The notes: generated by a model not told the origin, from the sequence alone. A stretch of DNA of 64,000 nt from an uncultured Clostridia bacterium (GCA_947627955.1 CANQXZ010000002.1:1-64000); one strand, 5' to 3'; counted from the first letter of the stretch, positions 36,104 through 44,313 are shown. Numbers and translations are program-made.

Positions 36104-37379
36104 TTTTCAAGGAATCCACGAGCCGCCGATTGTCGCCGCTCTCACAAAACATCTCTCTCACGTGTTCGCCGCCGTCCGCGGCAAGCCCCCTCAGATACGC
36201 CGCCGCGGAAAGCTCCGCGGGGGTCTGCAAAAGGGCGCATTCGTCCGTATACGAAGCCGCAATGTCTATACCGCCGCCCGCCGCGCCGCGCTCTTTGAGC
36301 CTCAGGCGCATATTCGCCGCCGCGGCAAATCCCGCCGCCTCCTCTTCGGGGCAGGTAGCCAGAACGGTCACCGAGCCGCCCTCCTCGGCGTTTATCGCCG
36401 CGGTGAACAGCTTTTTGAGATTTTCGCCCCGCGCGCCGTCCGCGAGCACGGCTATGTCCTTACCGCACTCCGCGCACGAACGGGCGTAGGCGGCTATCAT
36501 ATCCACAGTCGCGGCGTGGGCGCGCTCGTCCATTCCGAACGTGGTGTAGCACAGCCGCGCGGACGGAGCCCCGCGCTTTATCGCCGTGACGTCCTCGGGA
36601 CGTGCGGAGAGCAGAATCACCACCGTTTCGGGACCGCCTTCCGCCGATATCCCGCGGGCGAGCTCCTGCATATAGGGCAGCCCGCGCACGCCTGCGGGTG
36701 TGAGGACGAGCCCCCTCTGCCCCCTGCCTATCGGTGCGAAGAGGTCGGTCTCCCGCACGGCGACGGCGTTATCCGCGCCCCCCAACTCTATCTTCCTGTC
36801 GGGATACGCGGGGGTCAAGGAGGAAAAAGCCCGCCTTTTGAGCGCGTCGGGATTGGAGCCGTTTACGCTGAGAACGCGGCACAGCCCCGCTTCGCCGTCC
36901 GCGGAGATACAGTATTCCCCGACGACCCTGTCGCCCTCGGAGAGGTTGAACCGCTGCATGAACGAATCGTGCACGTTCACGACGCCCGCCGTTGCCACGC
37001 ACTCGCCGCAGAGGAGAAAATGCTTTTTGCCGTCCGCGCACACGAGCCCCGCGCAGCTGCTGTCGCCGTTCCCGTCCGAGACGAGCCACGGCATGCCGCG
37101 CGCGTCCTTTTTGCCCGCGCCGTAACACCTCATGCACTTCTCTATGTCGGCGACGAGGTTCCTGTCGTACTCCGAGGACTTGGGAGGCGCGCCCCGCGCC
37201 GAACGGGGCGACGGGGACGTTTTGCAGGTCGCTATGCTCAGTATATCGTTTATGAGGCGCTCTTTCTTGCCGTCCGCAGGGCGCACTACGCCCACCGCGC
37301 GCGCTATCTGCCGCAGTTCGTGAATGGTCTTCTTTTCAATGCGCCCCGTGATGTCGGAGAGTATGTCGCCGGCTTCCAA
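36096..37379 (-). CDS. Degenerate Rho-like protein without a P-loop, with Cys-rich insert
   Basis: 427 residues from a TTG start (AGGAGG 8 nt upstream; a GTG two codons earlier is too close to it). The layout follows transcription terminator Rho: a Rho_N helical domain (about 16-50), a cold-shock-like RNA-binding domain (about 132-195, ending SLTPAYPDRKIEL), then an ATPase-like region beginning IGRGQRG (217-223). The P-loop APPKAGKT is replaced by LTPAGVRG, the catalytic Glu (IDERPEE) by SARPED, and LLDS by LADG; the Q and R loops are shortened. A 60-residue insert carries Cys82, Cys85, Cys109, Cys114, Cys124 and Cys127, a possible zinc ribbon. Catalytic termination is unlikely; RNA binding remains plausible. 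Confidence 0.82.
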   Translation of the reverse strand: MEAGDILSDITGRIEKKTIHELRQIARAVGVVRPADGKKERLINDILSIATCKTSPSPRSARGAPPKSSEYDRNLVADIEKCMRCYGAGKKDARGMPWLVSDGNGDSSCAGLVCADGKKHFLLCGECVATAGVVNVHDSFMQRFNLSEGDRVVGEYCISADGEAGLCRVLSVNGSNPDALKRRAFSSLTPAYPDRKIELGGADNAVAVRETDLFAPIGRGQRGLVLTPAGVRGLPYMQELARGISAEGGPETVVILLSARPEDVTAIKRGAPSARLCYTTFGMDERAHAATVDMIAAYARSCAECGKDIAVLADGARGENLKKLFTAAINAEEGGSVTVLATCPEEEAAGFAAAANMRLRLKERGAAGGGIDIAASYTDECALLQTPAELSAAAYLRGLAADGGEHVREMFCESGDNRRLVDSLKNG

Positions 37380-37381
37380 TA

Positions 37382-38029
37382 TCACGCCCTCCTGAGCACT
37401 ATTACGCGCGTTCTCTCGCCCGTGAGGTCGCTGCGGGAGAGCTCTATTTCCGACGAATCGCTTATCTCCACCGAGTCGTCGTCGAATTCGTCCAAAAATT
37501 CGTCTACTTTTTCTATGTCTATCCTGCAATCCTTCGTGCGGTAATGCATGGGGATAACTATTTCGGGCATCAGCCTGTCCACATATTCCTTAGCCGTTTC
37601 GGCGTCTATCGTATAGTTGCCGCCGACGGGGATCAAAAGGACGTCCACGGGCAGGATGAGCTCTATCAGCTCCGCGCTGCACGCCTCGCCGAGGTCGCCC
37701 AGATGGCAGATATCGAGCCCGTCCATCCTGAACTTGAATATCACGTTTTCGCCCCGCTTTTTGCCGCGCGAACCGTCGTGGAAACTCTTCACGGCGTTTA
37801 TCTCCACGCCGGGCAAATCGTAGCTCGCCTCCTTGTCGATTATGCGGGGATTGCCGCCCACCGCTGCGACGTTGTCGTGGTCAAAATGGTGATGGGAAAC
37901 GGTGACCGCGTCCGCGCTCACCTTTTTCATGGCAAAGCCCACTTCGGGGGAATACGGGTCGCACACAACGGATGTGCCCGTGCTCTCCGTCAGTTTGAAT
38001 GACGAGTGACCGAGATATTGTATCTTCAT
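37382..38029 (-). CDS. Metallo-beta-lactamase-fold hydrolase (UPF0173 type)
   Basis: 215 residues. Metal site His46-x-His48-x-Asp50-His51 (HHHFDH), a later HLGDLG and a distal PMHYRTK. Related cytoplasmic hydrolases have unknown substrates. It overlaps the DUF1934 gene upstream by 4 nt (ATGA), and its stop overlaps the start region of the Rho-like gene. Confidence 0.88.
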   Translation of the reverse strand: MKIQYLGHSSFKLTESTGTSVVCDPYSPEVGFAMKKVSADAVTVSHHHFDHDNVAAVGGNPRIIDKEASYDLPGVEINAVKSFHDGSRGKKRGENVIFKFRMDGLDICHLGDLGEACSAELIELILPVDVLLIPVGGNYTIDAETAKEYVDRLMPEIVIPMHYRTKDCRIDIEKVDEFLDEFDDDSVEISDSSEIELSRSDLTGERTRVIVLRRA

Positions 38030-38397
38030 ATATTCTCCTTGCGTATGACGGCGGACAGCTTTAAATTTATCTTAGCCCCGCCCAGATAGTAGACTATGTC
38101 CGCGGACACTCCCTCTTCACCGCAAACTATATCGAGGGAAACCGTTTTGACGGGGATACTGCCCGTGAGCTCGCCCGTCAGAAGTATGCACGCCGTCTCC
38201 CTGTCGCGGCGGAAACTGAGTTCCGTGTTGACGTTGCCGCGGCGGCTCTGCGAGACGGAGTCGCCCCGCACCGAAAAGCGGCAGTTGTCGCCGCCCATAG
38301 TATAATCGAGGTCGAAACCCGAGGCTGTGTATACGAGCTCGCCGACGGAGCGGATATCGCCGCCGTCCGCGCCCCAAACAGTTACGTCGCAAACCAT
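38026..38397 (-). CDS. DUF1934 (YwiB-like) protein
   Basis: 123 residues, predicted beta-barrel of calycin type. The pattern DYTMGGDNCRFSVRGDSV, RRDRETACILL and a C-terminal Y-L-GAKINLKLSAVI strand fits DUF1934, though the protein is shorter than most members. Function is unknown. First gene of a DUF1934-MBL-Rho-like-obgE-yhbY run with overlapping ends. Confidence 0.65.
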   Translation of the reverse strand: MVCDVTVWGADGGDIRSVGELVYTASGFDLDYTMGGDNCRFSVRGDSVSQSRRGNVNTELSFRRDRETACILLTGELTGSIPVKTVSLDIVCGEEGVSADIVYYLGGAKINLKLSAVIRKENI

Positions 38398-38483
38398 AAT
38401 CCACCGTTATAATTTTATTGCGCGGGGCAGCGCACGGCTCCCCGCGTTTATATTATACCATACTCTTTTGCAAAATTCAAAAT

Positions 38484-39338
38484 TTATTTCAATTTTTTTA
38501 CAGAAATATCTTCCGAAGAAGCTCTTTCCGCGCGGCGCGCCTCGAAGAGCTCCCTCCCCGCCCTCAATATCCGCTGTAAAGCCAGCCCGTCGCCCGCGGC
38601 GAGCGCGTCGCGGATCTCGGCGAGAGAGCCTATAAGCGAATCTATCTCGGCGGTGAGGTTGGCGGCGTTTTTCAGATAGAGGGCGGTCCACACCCGCTCG
38701 TCTACGCCCGCTATCCTCGTCATGTCCTGAAAACTGCCGCCCGTGAAGCCGATGCAGCCGTCGAGCTGCGCGCCCTTGACATAGGCGTTGGAGACTACGT
38801 GCGCGAGCTGGGAGGTGTAGGCTATCTTCCTGTCGTGGACGGCGGCGGAGCACTCCACTATCGCCGCGAAGCCCATCATGCGCGTGAGATTGCGCACCGT
38901 TTCGAGCGCGTCCCCGTCCGTCCTGCCGTCCGAGGTTATTATCATGCTCGCGTTGTCGAAGAGGTCGGCGCAGGCGTTGTATATCGTGGAAACCTCCTTG
39001 CCCGCCATGGGATGGCAGCCGACATAGCGGAAATTGCGCTTTTTGGAGTAGATCTTCTTCTCCATCCACTCCTTAACGCCGCAGATATCGGCGACGACCG
39101 CGCCATCGCGGAAGTGGTGCGAGTTTATGAAGTCGACGCACGCCTGCGGCGGGAGCGCAACGAAAATCACGTCGAACTCCCCGAAGTCCTTTGCCGCGCC
39201 GTCGATAAGCCCGTTCAAAAGGGCGTAGTCGAGAGGCTTAGGCGAGCGGTTCCAGCCCCACACGTGGAGCCCAGCCCTCTTCAAAGCCATGCAGATGGAG
39301 CCGCCGATTATCCCCAATCCCGCAACGCAGATATTCAT
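38484..39338 (-). CDS. tyrA: Prephenate dehydrogenase (TyrA family)
   Basis: 284 residues. NAD-dependent oxidation of prephenate toward tyrosine. The Rossmann loop is AGLGIIGGS at the N terminus; GCHPMAGKE (catalytic His region) and [13 protein letters not shown] follow, with a helical dimerisation half. It ends with a short Lys-rich tail and has no ACT domain. It stands alone with GGGGGTG before the ATG. Confidence 0.94.
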   Translation of the reverse strand: MNICVAGLGIIGGSICMALKRAGLHVWGWNRSPKPLDYALLNGLIDGAAKDFGEFDVIFVALPPQACVDFINSHHFRDGAVVADICGVKEWMEKKIYSKKRNFRYVGCHPMAGKEVSTIYNACADLFDNASMIITSDGRTDGDALETVRNLTRMMGFAAIVECSAAVHDRKIAYTSQLAHVVSNAYVKGAQLDGCIGFTGGSFQDMTRIAGVDERVWTALYLKNAANLTAEIDSLIGSLAEIRDALAAGDGLALQRILRAGRELFEARRAERASSEDISVKKLK

Positions 39339-39370
39339 AAAGACACCCCCGAGGATAGTATACGCGTTGA

Positions 39371-39399
39371 ATTATAGCACATACGCGGCGGCAGTTCAA
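39371..39399 (-). promoter_or_regulatory. Promoter of tyrA
   Basis: Minus strand: TTGAAC, 17 bp, TATAAT; leader about 27 nt. Confidence 0.75.
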
Positions 39400-39471
39400 C
39401 CGATTTTGCCCCGCGGGCAAAAATTAAACTTTATCCCGCCCCGCGGCGCAGCCTATTACCCCCTAATTTTA

Positions 39472-39500
39472 TTGACATTCGCCCCGCGTTTATCTATAAT
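39472..39500 (+). promoter_or_regulatory. Promoter of pgk
   Basis: TTGACA, 17 bp, TATAAT; AAGGAG follows 9 nt before the ATG. Confidence 0.9.
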
Positions 39501-39534
39501 GTTATCGAACAAATTTTTGAAGGAGTTTACTGTT

Positions 39535-40845
39535 ATGAACAAGATGTCCGTCAAGGATCTCAAAAACCTTAAAGGCAAAAACGTGCTGGTGCGCTGCGAT
39601 TTCAACGTACCCATGAAAGACGGCGTTATCACCGACGAAAACAGGATAATCGGAGCGCTTCCCACGATAAAGTACCTGCTCGACGCGGGCGCAAAGGTCA
39701 CCCTCTGCTCCCATATGGGCAAACCCCACTCCATCTTCTCCGCGGAAGTAAAGCTGAATAAAAAGGATAAACAGAAAGTAGAGGCGGGCGAGACCACCGC
39801 CGAAGCCGTGATAGAAAAAGCTAAAAAGGACGAGCCCAAAAAGCTCACCCTCGCACCCGTCGCAAAGCGGCTCAACGAGCTTTTGGGCGGCAAAGTGACA
39901 TTCGCAAAGGACGTAATAGGTCCCGACGCGACCGCAAAGCGCGACGCGCTCAAAGAGGGCGAAGCCGTGCTGCTTGAAAATCTCCGCTTCCATTGGGAAG
40001 AGGAAAAGCGCGACGAGGGCTTCTGCAAGGCGCTCGCGCACAACGCCGACATATACGTCAACGACGCTTTCGGCACGGCGCACCGCTCCCACGCCTCCAC
40101 CGCCGCGATAGTGGAATACGGCATAATCAAGACCGCCGTGTGCGGCTTCCTCATCGAAAAGGAGCTCACCGTCATGGCGGACACCCTCGAAAATCCCAAA
40201 CGCCCCTTTGTGGCTATACTCGGCGGCGCGAAAGTCGCGGATAAGCTGAACGTTATCTCCAACCTCCTCGAAAAGTGCGATACCCTCATAATCGGCGGCG
40301 GAATGGCGTATACCTTCCTCAAAGCAAAGGGCTATGAAGTCGGCTCATCCCTCCTCGACGAGGAAAAGATAAGCTATTGCAAGGACATGATGGAAAAAGC
40401 GGAAAAGCTCGGCAAGGAGCTTCTGCTCCCCATAGACACCGTGGTCACCTCCTCCTTCCCCGAGCCCATTGACGCTCCCATAGAAGTCGAGACGGTGGAC
40501 AGCGACAAGATCCCCGCCGACAAGATGGGCATGGATATCGGCGAAAAGACCCGCGCGCTGTACGCGAGCAGGGTAAAGAATGCAAAGTCGGTAATATGGA
40601 ACGGTCCCATGGGCGTATTTGAAAATCCCGTCCTCGCAAAGGGCACGATCGCCGTGGCGCAGGCGCTCGCCGACGTATACGGCAAGTGCACCACGATAAT
40701 CGGCGGAGGAGACTCCGCGGCGGCTGTACAGCAGCTCGGGTTCGCCGACAAGGTCACCCATATCTCCACGGGCGGCGGGGCTTCTCTCGAACTCTTCGAG
40801 GGCAAGGTGCTCCCCGGCATCGCCTGCCTGAATGAGAAAAAATAA
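39535..40845 (+). CDS. pgk: Phosphoglycerate kinase
   Basis: 436 residues, about 40 more than usual. Makes ATP from 1,3-bisphosphoglycerate. VRCDFNVPM (19-27) and the C-terminal nucleotide motif [13 protein letters not shown] are intact. The extra length is a Lys/Glu-rich insert (about 65-102) directly after the substrate loop, which reads SHMGKP where most PGKs have SHLGRP. The insert ends before [10 protein letters not shown]. Strong promoter and RBS; followed by structured module A and then tpiA. Confidence 0.96.
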   Translation: MNKMSVKDLKNLKGKNVLVRCDFNVPMKDGVITDENRIIGALPTIKYLLDAGAKVTLCSHMGKPHSIFSAEVKLNKKDKQKVEAGETTAEAVIEKAKKDEPKKLTLAPVAKRLNELLGGKVTFAKDVIGPDATAKRDALKEGEAVLLENLRFHWEEEKRDEGFCKALAHNADIYVNDAFGTAHRSHASTAAIVEYGIIKTAVCGFLIEKELTVMADTLENPKRPFVAILGGAKVADKLNVISNLLEKCDTLIIGGGMAYTFLKAKGYEVGSSLLDEEKISYCKDMMEKAEKLGKELLLPIDTVVTSSFPEPIDAPIEVETVDSDKIPADKMGMDIGEKTRALYASRVKNAKSVIWNGPMGVFENPVLAKGTIAVAQALADVYGKCTTIIGGGDSAAAVQQLGFADKVTHISTGGGASLELFEGKVLPGIACLNEKK

Positions 40846-40850
40846 AACAA

Positions 40851-40895
40851 GTTCACAAAAATACCAAGCAAGCCGTGCTTGGTATTTTTCGTGAT
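40851..40895 (+). terminator. pgk terminator, first copy
   Basis: ATACCAAGCA-AGCCG-TGCTTGGTAT stem inside AAAAA...TTTTT, with outer TTCAC/GTGA arms. Confidence 0.88.
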
Positions 40896-41039
40896 TTTAG
40901 CGGCTCTGCCGCTCTTGCCGCCATAATTAAGGGCGCACCATAATATAATGGCGCAAATTCCCTCTACTCAGGCGCAAGTATGCGCAAATGCTGTCTTGCG
41001 GCGCAGGGGAACCCTGCTTGCAACGTTATAATTTTATGT

Positions 41040-41085
41040 GTTCACAAAAATACCAAGCAAGCCGTGCTTGGTATTTTTTCGTGAT
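41040..41085 (+). terminator. pgk terminator, second copy
   Basis: Same sequence as the first copy with one extra T, 189 bp downstream. Confidence 0.85.
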
Positions 41086-41100
41086 CTGAGGGCTTCGTCT

Positions 41101-41136
41101 CGGCGGGCGCGGAATTCGCGCCCGCCGCAGTTTTTT
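41101..41136 (+). terminator. GC-rich terminator just before the tpiA promoter
   Basis: CGGCGGGCGC / GCGCCCGCCG stem followed closely by TTTTTT. It isolates tpiA from upstream transcription. Confidence 0.75.
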
Positions 41137-41161
41137 ATTGCAACTTATTTTAGCGGAGCGG

Positions 41162-41190
41162 TTGCATTCGGCGATTTGTTGTGATATAAT
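41162..41190 (+). promoter_or_regulatory. Promoter of tpiA
   Basis: TTGCAT, 17 bp, TATAAT. Confidence 0.85.
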
Positions 41191-41218
41191 ATTCGGGAAA
41201 AAACTTAAGGAGAGAACT

Positions 41219-41968
41219 ATGGGCAGGAGACCTTTTATTGCCGGCAACTGGAAAATGAATATGACGGCGGCGAGCGGCGCCAAACTCATAGGGGAACTTA
41301 AACCCCTCGTCAAGGACGCGAACTGCGACGTTGCGCTGTGCGTTCCCGCCATTCTGATACCCGAAATGGTGAAAGCTGCCGCTGGCAGCAACATCAAAAT
41401 AGGCGCGGAAAACGTGCACTGGGCGCCCTCGGGCGCATATACGGGCGAAATTTCCGCCGAAATGCTGAAAGAGTACGGCGTGGAATACGTCATAATAGGT
41501 CACAGCGAAAGGCGGCAATACTTCGGGGAGACGGACGAGAGCGTCAACATGAGGCTGCACGCCGCGCTGAAAGCGGGGCTCACCCCCATCGTGTGCGTGG
41601 GCGAAATGCTCGCCGAGCGCGAGGCGGGCAAGACCGACAAGGTGCTCGACAGACAGCTCACGGTAGGCTTGGGCGGCGTGGACGACATAACAAAGGTGGT
41701 TATCGCCTATGAACCCGTCTGGGCGATAGGCACGGGCAAGACGGCTACCGACGAACAGGCGCAGGAGACGATAGCCCATATAAGAAAGAAGATAGGCGAA
41801 CTTTTCTGCCCCATGTGCGCCCAAAAGGTGATAATCCAATACGGCGGCTCCATGAACGCGGGCAACTGCAAGGGGCTTATGGCTCAGCCCGATATAGACG
41901 GCGGGCTGATAGGCGGCGCCTCGCTCAAACTCGATTTCGCCACGATAGTAAATTACGACAAGGAGTAG
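41219..41968 (+). CDS. tpiA: Triosephosphate isomerase
   Basis: 249 residues, normal length. Interconverts dihydroxyacetone phosphate and glyceraldehyde 3-phosphate. GNWKMN (catalytic Lys), VIIGHSERR (His) and AYEPVWAIGTG (Glu) are all present. AAGGAG precedes the ATG. It has its own promoter and is flanked on both sides by the related intergenic modules. Confidence 0.97.
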   Translation: MGRRPFIAGNWKMNMTAASGAKLIGELKPLVKDANCDVALCVPAILIPEMVKAAAGSNIKIGAENVHWAPSGAYTGEISAEMLKEYGVEYVIIGHSERRQYFGETDESVNMRLHAALKAGLTPIVCVGEMLAEREAGKTDKVLDRQLTVGLGGVDDITKVVIAYEPVWAIGTGKTATDEQAQETIAHIRKKIGELFCPMCAQKVIIQYGGSMNAGNCKGLMAQPDIDGGLIGGASLKLDFATIVNYDKE

Positions 41969-41969
41969 T

Positions 41970-42014
41970 TTCACGAAAAAACAGACATTCGACGATGTCT
42001 GTTTTTTACGTGAT
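41970..42014 (+). terminator. tpiA terminator, first copy
   Basis: ACAGACAT-TCGACG-ATGTCTGT stem within A and T runs; outer TTCACG/CGTGA arms. Confidence 0.88.
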
Positions 42015-42162
42015 TTTGGAGGCGTTGCCTCCTTTTGCGCCATTTTTAGGGCGCACCATAATATAATGGCGCAAATTCCCTCTACTCAGGCGCAGGTATG
42101 CGCAAATGCTGTCTTGCTGCGCAAAAACGTGGTTTTGCTTGCAACGTCAATAATTTAAGAAC

Positions 42163-42207
42163 TTCACGAAAAAACAGACATTCGACGATGTCTGTTTTTT
42201 ACGTGAT
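42163..42207 (+). terminator. tpiA terminator, second copy
   Basis: Identical over 45 nt to the first copy, 193 bp downstream. Confidence 0.85.
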
Positions 42208-42310
42208 TTGAGCGGCTCTGTCTCGGCGGGCGCAAGGACAGTCGCCCGCCTCGGGCACCGTTCGCGCCTTGCGAATGCGCTCACTCCTCTCGCTCCCATA
42301 TCAAAGTATT

Positions 42311-42349
42311 GCGCCGCCGCGGATTTCCGCGGCGGCGCTGATTTTTTTT
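42311..42349 (+). terminator. Intrinsic terminator before the HTH gene
   Basis: GCGCCGCCGCGGA / TCCGCGGCGGCGC hairpin with an eight-T run. Between module B and this hairpin (42253-42310) I see nothing recognisable except a 15 bp match (AAAGTATTGCGCCGC) to position 13556. Confidence 0.85.
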
Positions 42350-42367
42350 ATCGGTTTAAGTTATTGT

Positions 42368-42416
42368 AAGGCACAGTGTGCCTAATGTCAAACAAATTAA
42401 GGCACAATGTGCTATT
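42368..42416. promoter_or_regulatory. Twin operator of the HTH gene
   Basis: Two near-palindromes, GGCACAGTGTGCC (42370-42382) and GGCACAATGTGCT (42401-42413), each preceded by AA. They are 31 bp apart (about three helical turns) and end 12 nt before the ATG. A weak TTATTG-16-TAATGT promoter overlaps the first site. Confidence 0.65.
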
Positions 42417-42424
42417 TGTTAGGT

Positions 42425-42634
42425 ATGATAGAATTGCAAGATATTCAAAAAAGATTGCGTGAAGCCATCACCGAAAGCAAGCTCTCCCAGACGGAGATTG
42501 CGCGCAGGTTGGGCGTCAGCCAATCTACGGTGAGCAAGTATATGCGCCTCGATAAATTCCCGTCGCTCGATACCTTTGCAAACCTATGCGAGATAATAGA
42601 CGTTTCGGCAGACGAAATTTTGGGATTGCGGTAA
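42425..42634 (+). CDS. Small HTH transcriptional regulator (XRE-like)
   Basis: 69 residues, essentially one helix-turn-helix: LSQTEIARRLGVSQSTVSKYM then FPSLDTFANLCEIIDVSADEIL. ATG 42425 is preferred because the in-frame ATG at 42407 lies within the second operator. Twin palindromes directly upstream suggest it represses itself. Its other targets are unknown; gpmI follows 73 nt downstream with its own promoter. Confidence 0.8.
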   Translation: MIELQDIQKRLREAITESKLSQTEIARRLGVSQSTVSKYMRLDKFPSLDTFANLCEIIDVSADEILGLR

Positions 42635-42652
42635 AAGAATCGATTCAATCGC

Positions 42653-42681
42653 TTGCTAAACATTGCGCTTACTGATATAAT
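42653..42681 (+). promoter_or_regulatory. Promoter of gpmI
   Basis: TTGCTA, 17 bp, TATAAT. Confidence 0.75.
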
Positions 42682-42707
42682 AAAACAAAAAAATAAAGGC
42701 GATAAAC

Positions 42708-44261
42708 ATGAAAAAGATCCCCTATGCGATAATCATTATGGACGGCTACGGGCTGGCGCCCGCGGGTCTGGGCAACGCGGTGTGCCTCAACGGCAGCAAA
42801 AACGTGTGCAGGCTCATGGAGGAATATCCCTCCTCCACGCTCGGCGCGAGCGGAATGAGCGTGGGGCTCCCCGATGGGCAGATGGGCAATTCCGAAGTGG
42901 GGCACCTGAACATGGGCGCGGGCAGGATAGTCTATCAGGATCTGACCAAGATAACAAAGGCGATAGCCGACGGCGATTTTTTTGAAAATCCCGTCCTGAT
43001 ACACGCGATGGATTCGGCTAAAAAGAATGGCAAAAAACTGCACCTCTACGGGCTGTTGGGTCCCGGCGGCGTGCACAGCCACTCCACCCACCTCTACGCC
43101 CTGCTGAAGATGGCGAAAGAGCGCGGGCTGGAAACGGCGTACGTTCACTGCTTTATGGACGGAAGGGACACCTCCCCCACCTCGGGCGCGGGATACATGC
43201 GGGAGCTGCAAGCCGAGATAGATAAGCTCGGCTTCGGCAAGATAGCTTCCGTAGTCGGCAGATACTACGCCATGGACCGCGACAACAATTGGGACAGGAT
43301 AGAAAAGGCTTACGATATGCTCACGCTCGGCACGGGCAACCGCGCGGACGACGCCGTAAAGGCTCTGGAAGAGAGCTATGCCGCGGGCGTGACGGACGAA
43401 TTCGTGCTGCCCACCAAGATATACGAAGACGGCAAGCCCGCGGGGCTGATAGAAAAGGGCGACAGCATAATCTGCTTCAACTTCCGCCCCGACCGCGCGC
43501 GGCAGATGACCCGCGCCATGTCCGAGAGGGAATTCGTCGTGCCCAAGGGCGTGGCGTTCGAGAGAAAGACGGGCTTTATCGACCCCGTGTACGTGTGCTT
43601 CACGGTCTATGACGCCGAATTCAAAAACGTCGGTGTGGCGTTCCCCAAGACGGTGCTCGCCAACACGCTCGGGGAATATCTTGCGAAAATGGGCAAGACC
43701 CAGCTGAGGATAGCCGAGACGGAAAAGTACGCGCACGTCACATTTTTCTTCAACGGCGGCGTGGAAGCGCCCAACGAGGGCGAACAGCGCGATCTTATCC
43801 CCTCGCCCAAGGTCGCCACATACGACCTGCAACCCGAAATGAGCGCATACGCCGTTACGGATAAGGTGATAGAAGAGCTCGACAGCGGCAAGTTCGACGT
43901 AATGATACTCAACTTCGCCAACTGCGACATGGTCGGACACACGGGAGTTATCCCCGCCGTCATAAAAGCCGTTGGAACGGTGGACGAGTGCGTAAAGCGC
44001 GTGACCGACAAGATACTCGAGCTGGGCGGCTCCGCCCTGCTGACCGCAGACCACGGCAACGCCGACAAGCTGCTCTCGGACGACGGTTCGCCCTTCACGG
44101 CGCACACCACCAATCCCGTGCCCGTTGTGCTCGTCTCGGAAAAGTACAAGGGCGCGAAGCTGCGCGACGACGGCATTCTGGCAGACCTCGCCCCCACTCT
44201 TCTGACGGTGATGGGGCTTCCCGTTCCCGCAGAGATGACGGGCAAGTGCCTCATAAAATAG
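42708..44261 (+). CDS. gpmI: 2,3-bisphosphoglycerate-independent phosphoglycerate mutase
   Basis: 517 residues, the standard bacterial iPGM. Interconverts 3- and 2-phosphoglycerate using two Mn ions. MDGYGL at the N terminus and GNSEVGHLNMG (phosphorylated Ser) are present, as is a C-terminal TADHGNAD metal site. Part of the pgk-tpiA-gpmI glycolytic group. Confidence 0.97.
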   Translation: MKKIPYAIIIMDGYGLAPAGLGNAVCLNGSKNVCRLMEEYPSSTLGASGMSVGLPDGQMGNSEVGHLNMGAGRIVYQDLTKITKAIADGDFFENPVLIHAMDSAKKNGKKLHLYGLLGPGGVHSHSTHLYALLKMAKERGLETAYVHCFMDGRDTSPTSGAGYMRELQAEIDKLGFGKIASVVGRYYAMDRDNNWDRIEKAYDMLTLGTGNRADDAVKALEESYAAGVTDEFVLPTKIYEDGKPAGLIEKGDSIICFNFRPDRARQMTRAMSEREFVVPKGVAFERKTGFIDPVYVCFTVYDAEFKNVGVAFPKTVLANTLGEYLAKMGKTQLRIAETEKYAHVTFFFNGGVEAPNEGEQRDLIPSPKVATYDLQPEMSAYAVTDKVIEELDSGKFDVMILNFANCDMVGHTGVIPAVIKAVGTVDECVKRVTDKILELGGSALLTADHGNADKLLSDDGSPFTAHTTNPVPVVLVSEKYKGAKLRDDGILADLAPTLLTVMGLPVPAEMTGKCLIK

Positions 44262-44276
44262 GACTCGAATTTCAGA

Positions 44277-44313
44277 GCCCGCGGCGCAAAATTTGCGCCG
44301 CGGGCCGTTTTTG
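44277..44313 (+). terminator. Terminator after gpmI
   Basis: GCCCGCGGCGCAAA / TTTGCGCCGCGGGC hairpin plus T run; it ends just before the next promoter. Confidence 0.88.

Larger units (their letters stand above)
40851..41127 (+). repeat. Structured intergenic module A (between pgk and tpiA)
   Basis: Terminator hairpin (40851-40895), hairpin AGCGGC-TCT-GCCGCT, a 70 bp core (40930-40999), hairpin GCAGGG-GAA-CCCTGC enclosed by TTGC/GCAA, then a second nearly identical copy of the terminator (41040-41085). A third GC-rich hairpin (CGGCGGGCGC / GCGCCCGCCG) follows. The core matches module B at 69 of 70 positions. No ORF of note lies inside. Confidence 0.88.
41970..42252 (+). repeat. Structured intergenic module B (downstream of tpiA)
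   Basis: Same plan as module A. Terminator (41970-42014), hairpin GGAGGC-GTT-GCCTCC, core 42048-42117, hairpin GCAAAAAC-GTG-GTTTTGC within TTGC/GCAA, then an identical second terminator (42163-42207) and a GGCGGGCG/CGCCCGCC hairpin. The variable stems differ from module A in sequence but keep pairing. Confidence 0.88.

Noticed and set aside
40930-41040. A small-RNA promoter inside the module core (ATAATATAATGG)
   Set aside because: The TATAAT has no -35 at 16-18 bp in either module, so I do not call a promoter, although transcription of the core remains possible.
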